This document shows positions 1 through 7,068 of a DNA stretch of 14,085 nt, piece after piece. A model generated the notes under the pieces. The model made no database searches. It was not told the DNA's origin and worked only from the letters and a program-made list of their open reading frames with translations. The stretch lies in assembly GCA_934446095.1 (NCBI GenBank), contig CAKSDR010000032.1, positions 1 through 14,085 on the forward strand, written 5' to 3'. The DNA is from an uncultured Eubacteriales bacterium (GTDB lineage Bacteria; Bacillota; Clostridia; Oscillospirales; CAG-382). Positions within the stretch are counted from its first letter, which is position 1, and each line of letters opens with the position of its first letter. The translations under genes were made by a program, and so were the position numbers.

Positions 1-174
1 AAATCGGCAAAAAGCATAGAAAGTATTTCCGGCGTTGTTTCGCGCAAGACCGCAAGTACGATTTTCTACTACGGTGTGAGCATTATTATAGCCATGGCGT
101 TCGGGGTTTTTCTTAGTGTTCTTTTTGCGTATCTGAAAAAAGGCAAGGAATTCAATAATGATAAGTCGCTTTGA
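1..174 (+). CDS. C-terminal fragment of a membrane protein, 5' end outside window
   Basis: An open frame with no start in the window runs from base 1 to a TGA at 172-174 and gives 57 residues. Residues about 21-45 form one strongly hydrophobic segment (IFYYGVSIIIAMAFGVFLSV and on), followed by a basic KKGK tail. This reads as a final transmembrane helix with a short cytoplasmic C-terminus. The frame overlaps the next gene by 17 bp, which supports it being real and translationally coupled. A membrane protein ending in one helix at this place in a glycan locus could be a Wzz/GumC-type chain-length protein. However, the proline-rich motif usually found before that helix is not seen, so this identity is only a guess. 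Confidence 0.6.
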   Translation, partial: KSAKSIESISGVVSRKTASTIFYYGVSIIIAMAFGVFLSVLFAYLKKGKEFNNDKSL

Positions 175-1180
175 ATTATGCGGATATTTTGACAGTAATT
201 TCGGTGATGATTATATGCAGAAAATAACTGTTATGAACTTGCCGGAGTACGAGTTTTCAGTGCCCGATAACTGCCGCGTATCAGACATGCTGCTTTGTGA
301 AAATAATGTTATAAAGGTAAAACCGGCCGAGGTAAAGTTTCTTCCGAAACTTTTGGTAACAGGTTCAGGATTTATGCTAAACAGTTTTGCGGCAATAATA
401 TGCGAGTTAGTATGGCTTTTGAAGAAAAAAACAGAAACTGATATTTGTATCGGGTGCAATATTGAGCCGTTCAAAAGTAAGTTTGCGGAAAAACTTATTG
501 TAAGAAAACTAAGAAAAATCGGCTGCATAATTTGCCGCGATAAAAAAAGTTTTATGTATTTGCGGCGCAAATGCACAAAATCAGACGTTTTCTATACGCC
601 GGATATATTGTTCGGACTTCCCGAAAGTCTTATTCCGGAAAAAAAGAGCGATGCAAAACTCGGGCTGTCCCTTATGCACAGATACGGAGATAAGGCGGAT
701 AATGCGTATTACAGGGCAATGGCGGAAATTTCTGATTTTTGGATTCAAAAAACCGGAAGGGACGTTGTGCTCATGGCTTTTGATACAGGTGAAGAAAACG
801 ACGTTTTTGCATGCGAATGCGTTAAAAATTTAATGAAATATAAGGAAAATGCGGAAATTGTGTGTCACGGAAGCGGCGGCGAAATATTAAACGCATATTC
901 CGCGTGCCGAAAGATAGTCGGCGCAAGATTTCACTCGGCAGTTTTGGCAATGAAGACCGGAACGGACTTTTTTCCTATTATCTATCGGGAAAAAATGCGA
1001 AATTTGATAGAAGATATGAAGTACCCTGTCCGCGGCTGCAGTATATCAGACATAGATACGAAAGAAATAAAAAAATTTCTGCTTGCCAATACTGATTTTG
1101 AACTTGATAAAAAATATGAAGACTTGGTAAAGGATAGTTTTAATATTCTTCGGCAATATATAACAAAAGAAAAGAAGTGA
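158..1180 (+). CDS. Polysaccharide pyruvyl transferase family protein
   Basis: The 340-residue product belongs by motif to the polysaccharide pyruvyl transferase family (PF04230; relatives include CsaB and exopolysaccharide ketal pyruvyl transferases). These enzymes move a pyruvyl group from phosphoenolpyruvate to a sugar, forming a charged ketal. Visible family marks are NFGDDYM at residues 14-20 near the N-terminus, TGSGFM at 68-73, the CRDKKSF stretch at 126-132, TPDIL at 147-151 and GARFHSAVLAM at 255-265. There is no signal peptide, so it should act in the cytoplasm on lipid-linked sugars. The ATG overlaps the preceding frame by 17 bp, and the next gene starts 6 bp after the stop, so it lies inside an operon. 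Family assignment is fairly firm. The acceptor sugar, and whether this member pyruvylates at all, cannot be read from the sequence. Confidence 0.85.
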   Translation: MISRFELCGYFDSNFGDDYMQKITVMNLPEYEFSVPDNCRVSDMLLCENNVIKVKPAEVKFLPKLLVTGSGFMLNSFAAIICELVWLLKKKTETDICIGCNIEPFKSKFAEKLIVRKLRKIGCIICRDKKSFMYLRRKCTKSDVFYTPDILFGLPESLIPEKKSDAKLGLSLMHRYGDKADNAYYRAMAEISDFWIQKTGRDVVLMAFDTGEENDVFACECVKNLMKYKENAEIVCHGSGGEILNAYSACRKIVGARFHSAVLAMKTGTDFFPIIYREKMRNLIEDMKYPVRGCSISDIDTKEIKKFLLANTDFELDKKYEDLVKDSFNILRQYITKEKK

Positions 1181-1186
1181 TAAGAT

Positions 1187-1882
1187 ATGCAAACCGCAGA
1201 AGAAACGATTAACACAACAATACCCGATAAAGTAATACTGCCGTTTGAAAAATCGGATGTTATTTATGATGTTGAAGAAATTAAAAATCTGCCGTCAAAA
1301 CCTGTTTATTCATTTTTGAAGAGATTTTTTGATATTGCATTTTCCGCATTCGGTATCATACTTTTTATTATTCCTATGGTAATTATATGTATTTTGATTG
1401 CCGCAACATCTGAAGGAAAACCGATTTACAGGCAGGAAAGGCTGGGCAAGAACGGCAAAAAATTTTATATATACAAATTTCGGACAATGCATAAGAACGC
1501 CGAAAAAAATGGGGCCCAATGGTCGCTCGGCGATGATGACGAAAGGGTTACAAAAATCGGCAAGTTTTTGCGCAAAACAAAAATAGATGAACTTCCGCAG
1601 TTGTTTAACTGCTTTTTCGGAGATTTGTCGCTTGTGGGACCCCGTCCCGAAAGAAAAATTTTTTACGAATGTTTTGAATTATACATACACGGTTTTTCGC
1701 AAAGACTTCTTGTAAAGCCGGGTATAACAGGACTTGCTCAGGTAACGGGGCTGTTTTTAAAACCAGAGGAAAAGATTGTTTATGATATTGAGTACATAAA
1801 AAAACGTTCACTGAAACTTGATTTTAAAATATTGCTGTCTACCGTAAGAGCAATTCTGAAGGGAGATAAAAGCAAGAAATAA
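1187..1882 (+). CDS. Undecaprenyl-phosphate sugar phosphotransferase (bacterial sugar transferase)
   Basis: The 231-residue protein is a short (monotopic, PglC/WcaJ C-domain type) polyprenyl-phosphate hexose-1-phosphate transferase (PF02397). This class starts glycan assembly by moving a sugar-1-phosphate from a UDP-sugar to undecaprenyl phosphate at the inner membrane face. Visible features are KRFFDI followed by a hydrophobic membrane hairpin at about 45-73, YRQERLGKNGKKF at 81-93, KFRTM at 97-101, the KIDELPQLFN block with its Asp-Glu pair (about 134-135), SLVGPRPE at 148-155 and KPGITGLAQVTG at 177-188. About 40 polar residues precede the core, more than in minimal members; their role is unknown. 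The large N-terminal multi-helix domain of WbaP-type enzymes is absent. The gene sits 6 bp after the pyruvyl transferase gene. The substrate sugar cannot be determined. Confidence 0.93.
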   Translation: MQTAEETINTTIPDKVILPFEKSDVIYDVEEIKNLPSKPVYSFLKRFFDIAFSAFGIILFIIPMVIICILIAATSEGKPIYRQERLGKNGKKFYIYKFRTMHKNAEKNGAQWSLGDDDERVTKIGKFLRKTKIDELPQLFNCFFGDLSLVGPRPERKIFYECFELYIHGFSQRLLVKPGITGLAQVTGLFLKPEEKIVYDIEYIKKRSLKLDFKILLSTVRAILKGDKSKK

Positions 1883-1900
1883 CGCGAGGTGTTTTCAACA

Positions 1901-3031
1901 ATGAAAAAAGTCCTTTTTATCGCAACTGTCGTAAAAACTCATATAAATGTATTCCATCTTCCTTATATTCAGATGTTTAAAGAAAACGGATATAAAACTT
2001 TTGTTGCCGCAAAAAATGACTTTGAAAATGAAGAGCCTGTAATTCCTTATTGCGATTCATATGAGGATATTCCGTTCTCGCGAAATCCATTTAACCTTAA
2101 AAATATCGCCTCATACAGAAAATTAAAGAAACTGATTGAAGAAGAGAAATTCGATATTGTGCAATGCAATACGCCGGTCGGAGGCGTTTTGGGACGGCTT
2201 GCGGCAAGAAAAATGAGAAAAAACGGCACAAGGATAATATATATCGCGCACGGATTTCACTTTTTAAAGGGCGGACCGCTGCTATCGTGGGTAATATTTT
2301 ATCCGATTGAAAAATTTTTGTCATGTATTACAGACGTGCTTGTTACAATAAATCACGAAGATTACAGTCTTGCTTTAAAGCATTTTGGGGCTGTAAGAAC
2401 AGCGTACATACACGGAGTGGGCGTTGACACCGAAAAAATAGAAAACTGCAAACCCGACAGGAATAAAGTCCGTGCCGAGTTTTTTATTAAAGAGAACGAT
2501 ACGGTACTCATATCCGTCGGAGAACTGAGGGCGCTTAAAAATCACAAAGTTATAATCGAGGCAATGGCAAAACTCGGACGGCGTGATATTCACTATATAA
2601 TCGCGGGCGAAGGACCTATGAGGGAGGAACTTAGAAGTATTGCCTCACGGCTAGGGCTTTGTGACAATATTCACTTGCCGGGATTTCGCGGCGATATATA
2701 TGAGCTTCTGAAATCAAGCGATATATTTTGCTTCCCGTCAAAAAGAGAGGGACTGCCTGTTTCCCTTATGGAAGCAATGGCGTCAGGGCTTGCCGCAGTT
2801 GTGTCTTGTGTGAGAGGGAATACGGACCTTGTTTGTAATAACAAAGGCGGATTTATTTATTCTTGTGATGATGCGTGCGGGTTTGCGCACGGAATAAAGA
2901 AACTTACTGAAGATAAAAATTTGCGCCGGAATATGGGGCAGTTTAATAAAGAGTTCGTAAAAAAATACGATATAAAAATTGTGAAAGAAGAGTTGTCGAA
3001 AATATATTTTTCCAAAACGTCGCAATTTTAA
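1901..3031 (+). CDS. Glycosyltransferase family 4 (EpsD/CapM-like)
   Basis: A 376-residue GT-B glycosyltransferase of family GT4, predicted to add a sugar to a lipid-linked intermediate on the cytoplasmic side. The N-terminal half holds MKKVLFIATVV, VQCNTPVGG (88-95) and YIAHGFHFLKGG (114-125), a pattern familiar from EpsD/CapM-type exopolysaccharide transferases. The C-terminal half carries the nucleotide-sugar domain: ISVGELRALKNH at about 204-215, IIAGEGP at 233-239, and the E-x7-E motif EGLPVSLME at 283-291. The frame could open at a GTG at 1889. I chose the ATG at 1901 because an AGGTG ribosome site at 1887-1891 is spaced correctly for it and the protein then begins at the usual first beta strand. 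The gap from the previous stop is 18 bp. Donor and acceptor sugars are unknown. Confidence 0.9.
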   Translation: MKKVLFIATVVKTHINVFHLPYIQMFKENGYKTFVAAKNDFENEEPVIPYCDSYEDIPFSRNPFNLKNIASYRKLKKLIEEEKFDIVQCNTPVGGVLGRLAARKMRKNGTRIIYIAHGFHFLKGGPLLSWVIFYPIEKFLSCITDVLVTINHEDYSLALKHFGAVRTAYIHGVGVDTEKIENCKPDRNKVRAEFFIKENDTVLISVGELRALKNHKVIIEAMAKLGRRDIHYIIAGEGPMREELRSIASRLGLCDNIHLPGFRGDIYELLKSSDIFCFPSKREGLPVSLMEAMASGLAAVVSCVRGNTDLVCNNKGGFIYSCDDACGFAHGIKKLTEDKNLRRNMGQFNKEFVKKYDIKIVKEELSKIYFSKTSQF

Positions 3032-3045
3032 AGGAGAAACACTTT

Positions 3046-4020
3046 ATGTACGAATATAGTTTTATAGTTCCTGTCTATAACGCCGAAAAGTATATTGAAG
3101 AGTGCATATTCAGCATATTAAAACAAGGAGAACACTGCGAGTTGATTTTAATTGACGACGGTTCTTCCGACGCTTCGGGAAACATTTGCGATAATTATGC
3201 TAAAAAATACGAAAGGGTAAGCACCTACCATATAGAAAATTCAGGCCCTGCCGGGGCAAGAAATTACGGACTTTCAAAATCTTCCGGCAAGTACATAATA
3301 TTTGTTGACGCAGATGATTATTTAAGCGAAGATTTTATTGAAAAATTTGAGGACACGGATGCCGATAAAAGCGCTGACCTTGTATTTTTTAATATTGTTA
3401 AAAAATTCCCGGACGGCAGGGAAGAAGATATGTCTGAGGGACTTTGCAGGGAAAAACTTTATAAAAAATCTTATGAAGAAATACTGAAGGCGCTATCCGA
3501 ATGCTCAAAGTTTCCTGCAAGCACCGGAGGCAAGATAGTTAAAAAAGAGGTTCTTGAAAATAATAATATCTCATTTAAGCGCGGACTTATCGGGGAAGAT
3601 ATAGATTGGACTTTGCAACTCGTATGCAATATTAAATCCGCTGACTTTTTCACTTGCGGAAAGTATTACTACAGAATTTCCACGAATACCAGGCGCTCGT
3701 ACGGAAATGTAAAAAGCCTTGCCGATCAGCTTTTTATGATTGAAAATTGGCTGCAAAAAGCAAAAGGGACGGAAAATGAAAAATATATTCTGAGTTTTCT
3801 TGCTTTTCAGTATGCGGTTACTCTGCCGTTTTACGGAGCGCTTCCTTCAAAAGACAGAAAGCCGTATGCAAAAAGAGTAAAAGAACTGAAGTTTTTGCTT
3901 TCGCATGGAAAAACCAAAAAAATTTTGTTTATACGCATAGCGTCGGATTTTCTGGGTGTTGCCGCAGCGTCAGTTTTGCTATATAAATATGTTACACAAA
4001 GAGATGTGATAAAAACATGA
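3046..4020 (+). CDS. Glycosyltransferase family 2 (GT-A fold)
   Basis: A 324-residue GT2-family transferase. The N-terminal GT-A domain is clear: FIVPVYNAEKYIEECI at the start, IDDGSSD at 36-42 for nucleotide binding, NSGPAGARNYGL at about 65-76, and the metal-binding VDADDYL at 87-93. A GEDIDW motif at about 183-188 supplies the acidic residues expected of the catalytic base region. The C-terminal third is basic and partly hydrophobic, suggesting loose membrane association, with no clear multi-helix domain. An AAGGAG site at 3031-3036 precedes the ATG by 9 bp and overlaps the previous gene's stop. The stop overlaps the next start as ATGA, so the two genes are probably translationally coupled. 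The sugar transferred cannot be inferred. Confidence 0.92.
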   Translation: MYEYSFIVPVYNAEKYIEECIFSILKQGEHCELILIDDGSSDASGNICDNYAKKYERVSTYHIENSGPAGARNYGLSKSSGKYIIFVDADDYLSEDFIEKFEDTDADKSADLVFFNIVKKFPDGREEDMSEGLCREKLYKKSYEEILKALSECSKFPASTGGKIVKKEVLENNNISFKRGLIGEDIDWTLQLVCNIKSADFFTCGKYYYRISTNTRRSYGNVKSLADQLFMIENWLQKAKGTENEKYILSFLAFQYAVTLPFYGALPSKDRKPYAKRVKELKFLLSHGKTKKILFIRIASDFLGVAAASVLLYKYVTQRDVIKT

Positions 4021-5099
4021 AGAAAAAGATTTTATTTGCGGCGCAAAACCTTAATATCGGAGGCGTGCAGGCGGCTTTTGTAAACCTGCTCCAAAAGATG
4101 TCAAAAGACGGGGGATATGAAATTACCGTTTTCACTTTTGCAGGAGGAACTCTTGAAAAAGAAATTCCGAAAGGAATATCGGTTTTTTTCGGCGGTAAAA
4201 TATTAAAACTTTCCGCAACGCCTTTTGAAACTGTAAAAAAATCGGGAAATATCTTTGACATTATACTCAGAATACTTATAACCCTGTTTGCAAAGGCAGT
4301 CGGCACCGAGAAATTTTACAGATGTTGCTTTAAAAAACAAAAAGAAAAATATGACATAGCCGTTTCGTATTTTACAGATATTCCGGCAGGAGTTTTTAAC
4401 AAGGGTACAAATCTTTTTGTTTCGGATTTTACAAATGCCGAACAAAAAGTCGCGTTTATTCATACAGACCCTGTGCTCGGAGGTTTCGATACCGATTACT
4501 GCAGAAAAATCTACAGACCGTTTGACAAAATAATTTGCGTATCGGATGCCGTAAGAGAAAAATTTAACGATATGCTTCCGGAATATTCATATAAAACCGA
4601 AACAAGACATAATGAAGTGGACGCTGAAAAAATAAAAGAACTTGCACTAAAGTTCAGCCCTTTTGAAAAATCAGATTTTGATATTGTTACCGTTGCAAGA
4701 GTTGACGACGCTTCGAAAAGAATTTCAGGAATTGTGAATATATGCTGCCGGCTGAAAGAAAAAGGAATTGCAAATTTTAAGTGGCGTATCATAGGCGACG
4801 GACCGGATTTTTTGAAAAACAAAAAACTTTCCGAAAAACTTAATGTTGAAGATGTTCTGTTTTTCGAGGGAGAAAAGACAAATCCATATCCTTATATACA
4901 TAAATCGGATTTATTTGCACTTTATTCCGCATATGAGGGGTTTCCGCTTGTGATTGAAGAAGCAAAGGTGCTCGGAACGCCGATACTTTCAAAAAATTAT
5001 GCTGCGGCAAAAGAACAAATTTCAAAAAACTGCGGAGAAATCGCATATTCTGATGAGGAGTTTTTTGAAAAACTGTGCGGTATTATCGGAGCACATTAG
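4017..5099 (+). CDS. Glycosyltransferase family 4
   Basis: A 360-residue GT-B transferase with a divergent GT4 pattern. The N-terminus ILFAAQNLNIGGVQ (about 5-18) contains the glycine-rich loop that typifies the family. KVAFIHTD (144-151) and ICVSDAVREKF (173-183) are typical mid-domain marks. TVARVDDASKR (225-235), IIGDGPD (258-264) and the E-x7-E motif EGFPLVIEE (307-315) define the donor-binding domain. The start overlaps the previous stop (ATGA at 4017-4020). The C-terminus ends soon after the last domain strand, slightly short of many relatives but with no sign of damage. It is the third transferase in the run after the priming enzyme and probably adds another sugar of the repeat unit. 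Confidence 0.88.
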   Translation: MKKKILFAAQNLNIGGVQAAFVNLLQKMSKDGGYEITVFTFAGGTLEKEIPKGISVFFGGKILKLSATPFETVKKSGNIFDIILRILITLFAKAVGTEKFYRCCFKKQKEKYDIAVSYFTDIPAGVFNKGTNLFVSDFTNAEQKVAFIHTDPVLGGFDTDYCRKIYRPFDKIICVSDAVREKFNDMLPEYSYKTETRHNEVDAEKIKELALKFSPFEKSDFDIVTVARVDDASKRISGIVNICCRLKEKGIANFKWRIIGDGPDFLKNKKLSEKLNVEDVLFFEGEKTNPYPYIHKSDLFALYSAYEGFPLVIEEAKVLGTPILSKNYAAAKEQISKNCGEIAYSDEEFFEKLCGIIGAH

Positions 5100-5105
5100 G
5101 TTTTG

Positions 5106-5134
5106 TATACAATCGGTAAGGCGATTTGTATAAA
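5106..5134 (+). promoter_or_regulatory. Possible promoter for the SLH protein gene
   Basis: TATACA at 5106-5111 and TATAAA at 5129-5134 are separated by 17 bp, matching four and five of six sigma-A consensus bases. Transcription would start near 5141, leaving about 33 nt before the ATG. An 8-bp direct repeat, TTTGTATA, occurs at 5102-5109 and 5125-5132 and overlaps both hexamers. The region is very A/T-rich, so a chance match is possible, and the SLH gene could simply be read from the upstream operon. Confidence 0.4.
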
Positions 5135-5159
5135 TATTAAAATATTTTTGTTAAACGAG

Positions 5160-5168
5160 AGGAGGTGA
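5160..5168 (+). promoter_or_regulatory. Ribosome binding site of the SLH protein gene
   Basis: AGGAGGTGA is a full nine-base complement to the 3' end of 16S rRNA, 5 bp before the ATG at 5174. It is the strongest such site in the window. It rules out the in-frame GTG at 5165, which lies inside it, as the start, and it suggests high translation. Confidence 0.85.
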
Positions 5169-5173
5169 AAAGT

Positions 5174-6418
5174 ATGAAGAAAGTATTAGCGGTACTTTTC
5201 AGTTTAATCATGATTTGTTCTTGCACCATGGCAGTTTCTGCTGCAGTTCGCGCGGAAACGTTTGCTACCAAAACAGATTTTTATATTCAGCGTTATGGTG
5301 CGCAGATGGATGAAGAAGGGCAGGTAACATCAAGGGAAGCAGCGTTTTTTACGCCTGTAGTTTACAGCGGACGCTTGAACGACGGAACCCGTTCGACAGA
5401 TTACACGGTAGTGTATAAAGAAGGTGTTGTTTCTTCCGATGACGTTATAAGCGAAGTTGTAAACAAACCTGAAGATGCCGATATTCTTGCAAAAATCAAG
5501 AGTATATACGGAGATGACGGATATATTCTCTCAAGCAACGGCAAAGTTGTTAACTGGAGCAAGTTTACAACAGATAACTATGAAATACGCTGGTATGTGC
5601 TTAAGTGTGAACTCGGCGCATGGTCGTTTCTCGATGTATGGCATGTTGACGGAGTTATAGTTGAAAAAGTAACCGACAAGCCTATCGAAGTTGTAACACC
5701 CGACGATCCGGGATATATTCCGCCCGAAGAAAGGGAAGCTGACACTGAAGATTACGAGCCCGGGAAAACTATCGAATACAAGAGCAATTTTGCGTATATC
5801 TACGGATATAATGACGAAATTATGGGCGCTGAAAATAACTTATTGCGCAGTGAAGTATCGGCAATGGTATACCGTCTTGTAAGACAGAACGGAGGCCTTG
5901 GCGATTTTGCTTACAACGAGGCTGACATTCCTGCCTTTGACGACATCGAAGGCGAATGGTTCAGAAGCGGAATTGAGTTTATGAACTCAAAAGGCGCTTA
6001 TGCTGATGGCGAAAGCGTACATCCTTATGTAGCTGTTACCCGCGGAGAATCCTTTAAGATAATATGTCTTGGGTTCGGTTTTTCCGAGGATTCAAAACTT
6101 TCATATGATGAATATGCCGATATTCTCTATAAGGCAGGATATATTCAGGGTGATGAAAACGGCGACCTCAATATCTGGAAACTTATAACAAGAGCTGAAT
6201 TCTGCACGATTTATAACAGAATAATAGGCAGAGATGCAGCAGGACTTACAACGGCTGACGGTGTGGCGGTTACTGCCGAAACATATGGATTTACTGACCT
6301 TGACAGCAGCAAATGGTATTATGAAACTATGGTTAAAGCAACAAGCGCATATGATGACGACGGATACGTTGATATTAATCTCAGAAATTTGAGAGAAATT
6401 CTTGACGACTATCAGTAA
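5174..6418 (+). CDS. Secreted S-layer-homology (SLH) domain protein with N-terminal unknown domain
   Basis: The 414-residue protein begins with a signal peptide: MKK, a hydrophobic stretch at about 4-20 and a likely cleavage after VSA or VRA near 23-27. A cysteine in ICSC at 14-17 makes a lipoprotein possible, but the lipobox is poor. Residues about 28-175 form an unrecognised domain with an aromatic segment IRWYVLK (138-144) and DVWHVDGVIVEK (154-165). An acidic proline-containing linker spans about 168-200. SLH material follows: a half repeat (YIYGYNDEIMGAENNLLRSE, 208-227), a fuller repeat at about 253-303 containing TRGE, a third at about 310-353 containing TRAE, and a final half repeat (FTDLDSSKWYYE, 373-384). 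SLH domains bind pyruvylated secondary cell-wall polymers, so this protein is probably anchored outside the cell. It is the last gene before a terminator. Confidence 0.88.
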   Translation: MKKVLAVLFSLIMICSCTMAVSAAVRAETFATKTDFYIQRYGAQMDEEGQVTSREAAFFTPVVYSGRLNDGTRSTDYTVVYKEGVVSSDDVISEVVNKPEDADILAKIKSIYGDDGYILSSNGKVVNWSKFTTDNYEIRWYVLKCELGAWSFLDVWHVDGVIVEKVTDKPIEVVTPDDPGYIPPEEREADTEDYEPGKTIEYKSNFAYIYGYNDEIMGAENNLLRSEVSAMVYRLVRQNGGLGDFAYNEADIPAFDDIEGEWFRSGIEFMNSKGAYADGESVHPYVAVTRGESFKIICLGFGFSEDSKLSYDEYADILYKAGYIQGDENGDLNIWKLITRAEFCTIYNRIIGRDAAGLTTADGVAVTAETYGFTDLDSSKWYYETMVKATSAYDDDGYVDINLRNLREILDDYQ

Positions 6419-6454
6419 TTTAACGCACTCGTTCTTTAAAGGCTGAATAAGCGG

Positions 6455-6485
6455 GACGGCGGTGCCTTACTGCCGCCGTCTTTTT
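6455..6485 (+). terminator. Rho-independent terminator after the SLH gene
   Basis: GACGGCGG at 6455-6462 pairs with CCGCCGTC at 6473-6480 around a 10-nt loop and is followed by five T residues. It lies 36 bp after the SLH stop codon. The T tract is short (then ATAAT), so some read-through into the acetyltransferase gene is plausible. Confidence 0.88.
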
Positions 6486-6513
6486 ATAATAAAAACGGAG
6501 GAAATGCGGTTTT

Positions 6514-7041
6514 ATGAAAAATAAAATACTAAGAAACGCCGGAAAACTGTTATATTGCGTTGCTGCAAAACGTATGCCGGTTTCGTATGCGAAAATCATG
6601 GGGACATTTTCAAAAAAGGCAAGATTATTGTGCGCAAAACTTATAATCTGCGAATGCGGAAAAAATGTTAATATTGAAAAGGGCGCAGAATTTGCATCAA
6701 ATATAAAAATCGGAAATAACTCCGGTATCGGTAAAAACTCAATAGTCGGAGCTTTTACGGAGATCGGAGATAATGTAATGATAGGCGAGGCCGTTTTTAT
6801 ATATACACGAAATCACAAGACCGAAAGAACCGATATACCCATGTGTATGCAAGGATTTGAAAATTACAAGCCTGTATTTATATCGGATGATGTATGGATA
6901 GGTTCCAGAGTAACAATACTTCCGGGAAGTAAAATTGGCAGGGGAGCGATTATCGGCGCAGGAGCAGTTGTCGCGGGAGAAGTTCCGGATTTTGCCGTGG
7001 CATGCGGAGTTCCCGCAAGGGTAGTAAAGTACAGAAAATAA
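6514..7041 (+). CDS. Hexapeptide-repeat (LbH) acyl/acetyltransferase
   Basis: A 175-residue left-handed beta-helix acyltransferase of the maltose O-acetyltransferase/WcaF/NodL type. After a basic N-terminal segment, hexapeptide repeats begin near residue 48 (ICECGKNVNIEKGAEF, IKIGNNSGIGKNSIVGAFTEIGDNVMIG). A loop with the probable catalytic histidine, YTRNHKTER, sits at 97-105 (His101). The coil resumes with DVWIGSRVTILPGSKIGRGA and IGAGAVVAGEVPDFAVACGV, ending with GVPARVV, the signature that closes the acetyl-CoA site. It probably O- or N-acetylates a sugar of the glycan made by the neighbouring genes. GGAGG at 6497-6501 precedes the ATG by a rather long 12 bp. No convincing promoter lies between the terminator and this gene. 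Confidence 0.9.
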   Translation: MKNKILRNAGKLLYCVAAKRMPVSYAKIMGTFSKKARLLCAKLIICECGKNVNIEKGAEFASNIKIGNNSGIGKNSIVGAFTEIGDNVMIGEAVFIYTRNHKTERTDIPMCMQGFENYKPVFISDDVWIGSRVTILPGSKIGRGAIIGAGAVVAGEVPDFAVACGVPARVVKYRK

Positions 7042-7068
7042 ATATTTCAATGATTGAAAGGAGAAAGT

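Noticed and set aside
5132..5147. A/T-only inverted repeat AAATATT-AA-AATATTT before the SLH gene as an operator or terminator
   Set aside because: The arms contain no G or C and the loop is only 2 nt, so a stable hairpin is unlikely. Such palindromes arise readily by chance in A/T-rich spacers.
6485..6490. Perfect TATAAT hexamer just after the SLH-gene terminator stem, as a promoter for the acetyltransferase gene
   Set aside because: It overlaps the terminator T tract, no recognisable -35 hexamer lies 16-18 bp upstream, and the start site would fall inside the GGAGG ribosome site at 6497-6501.
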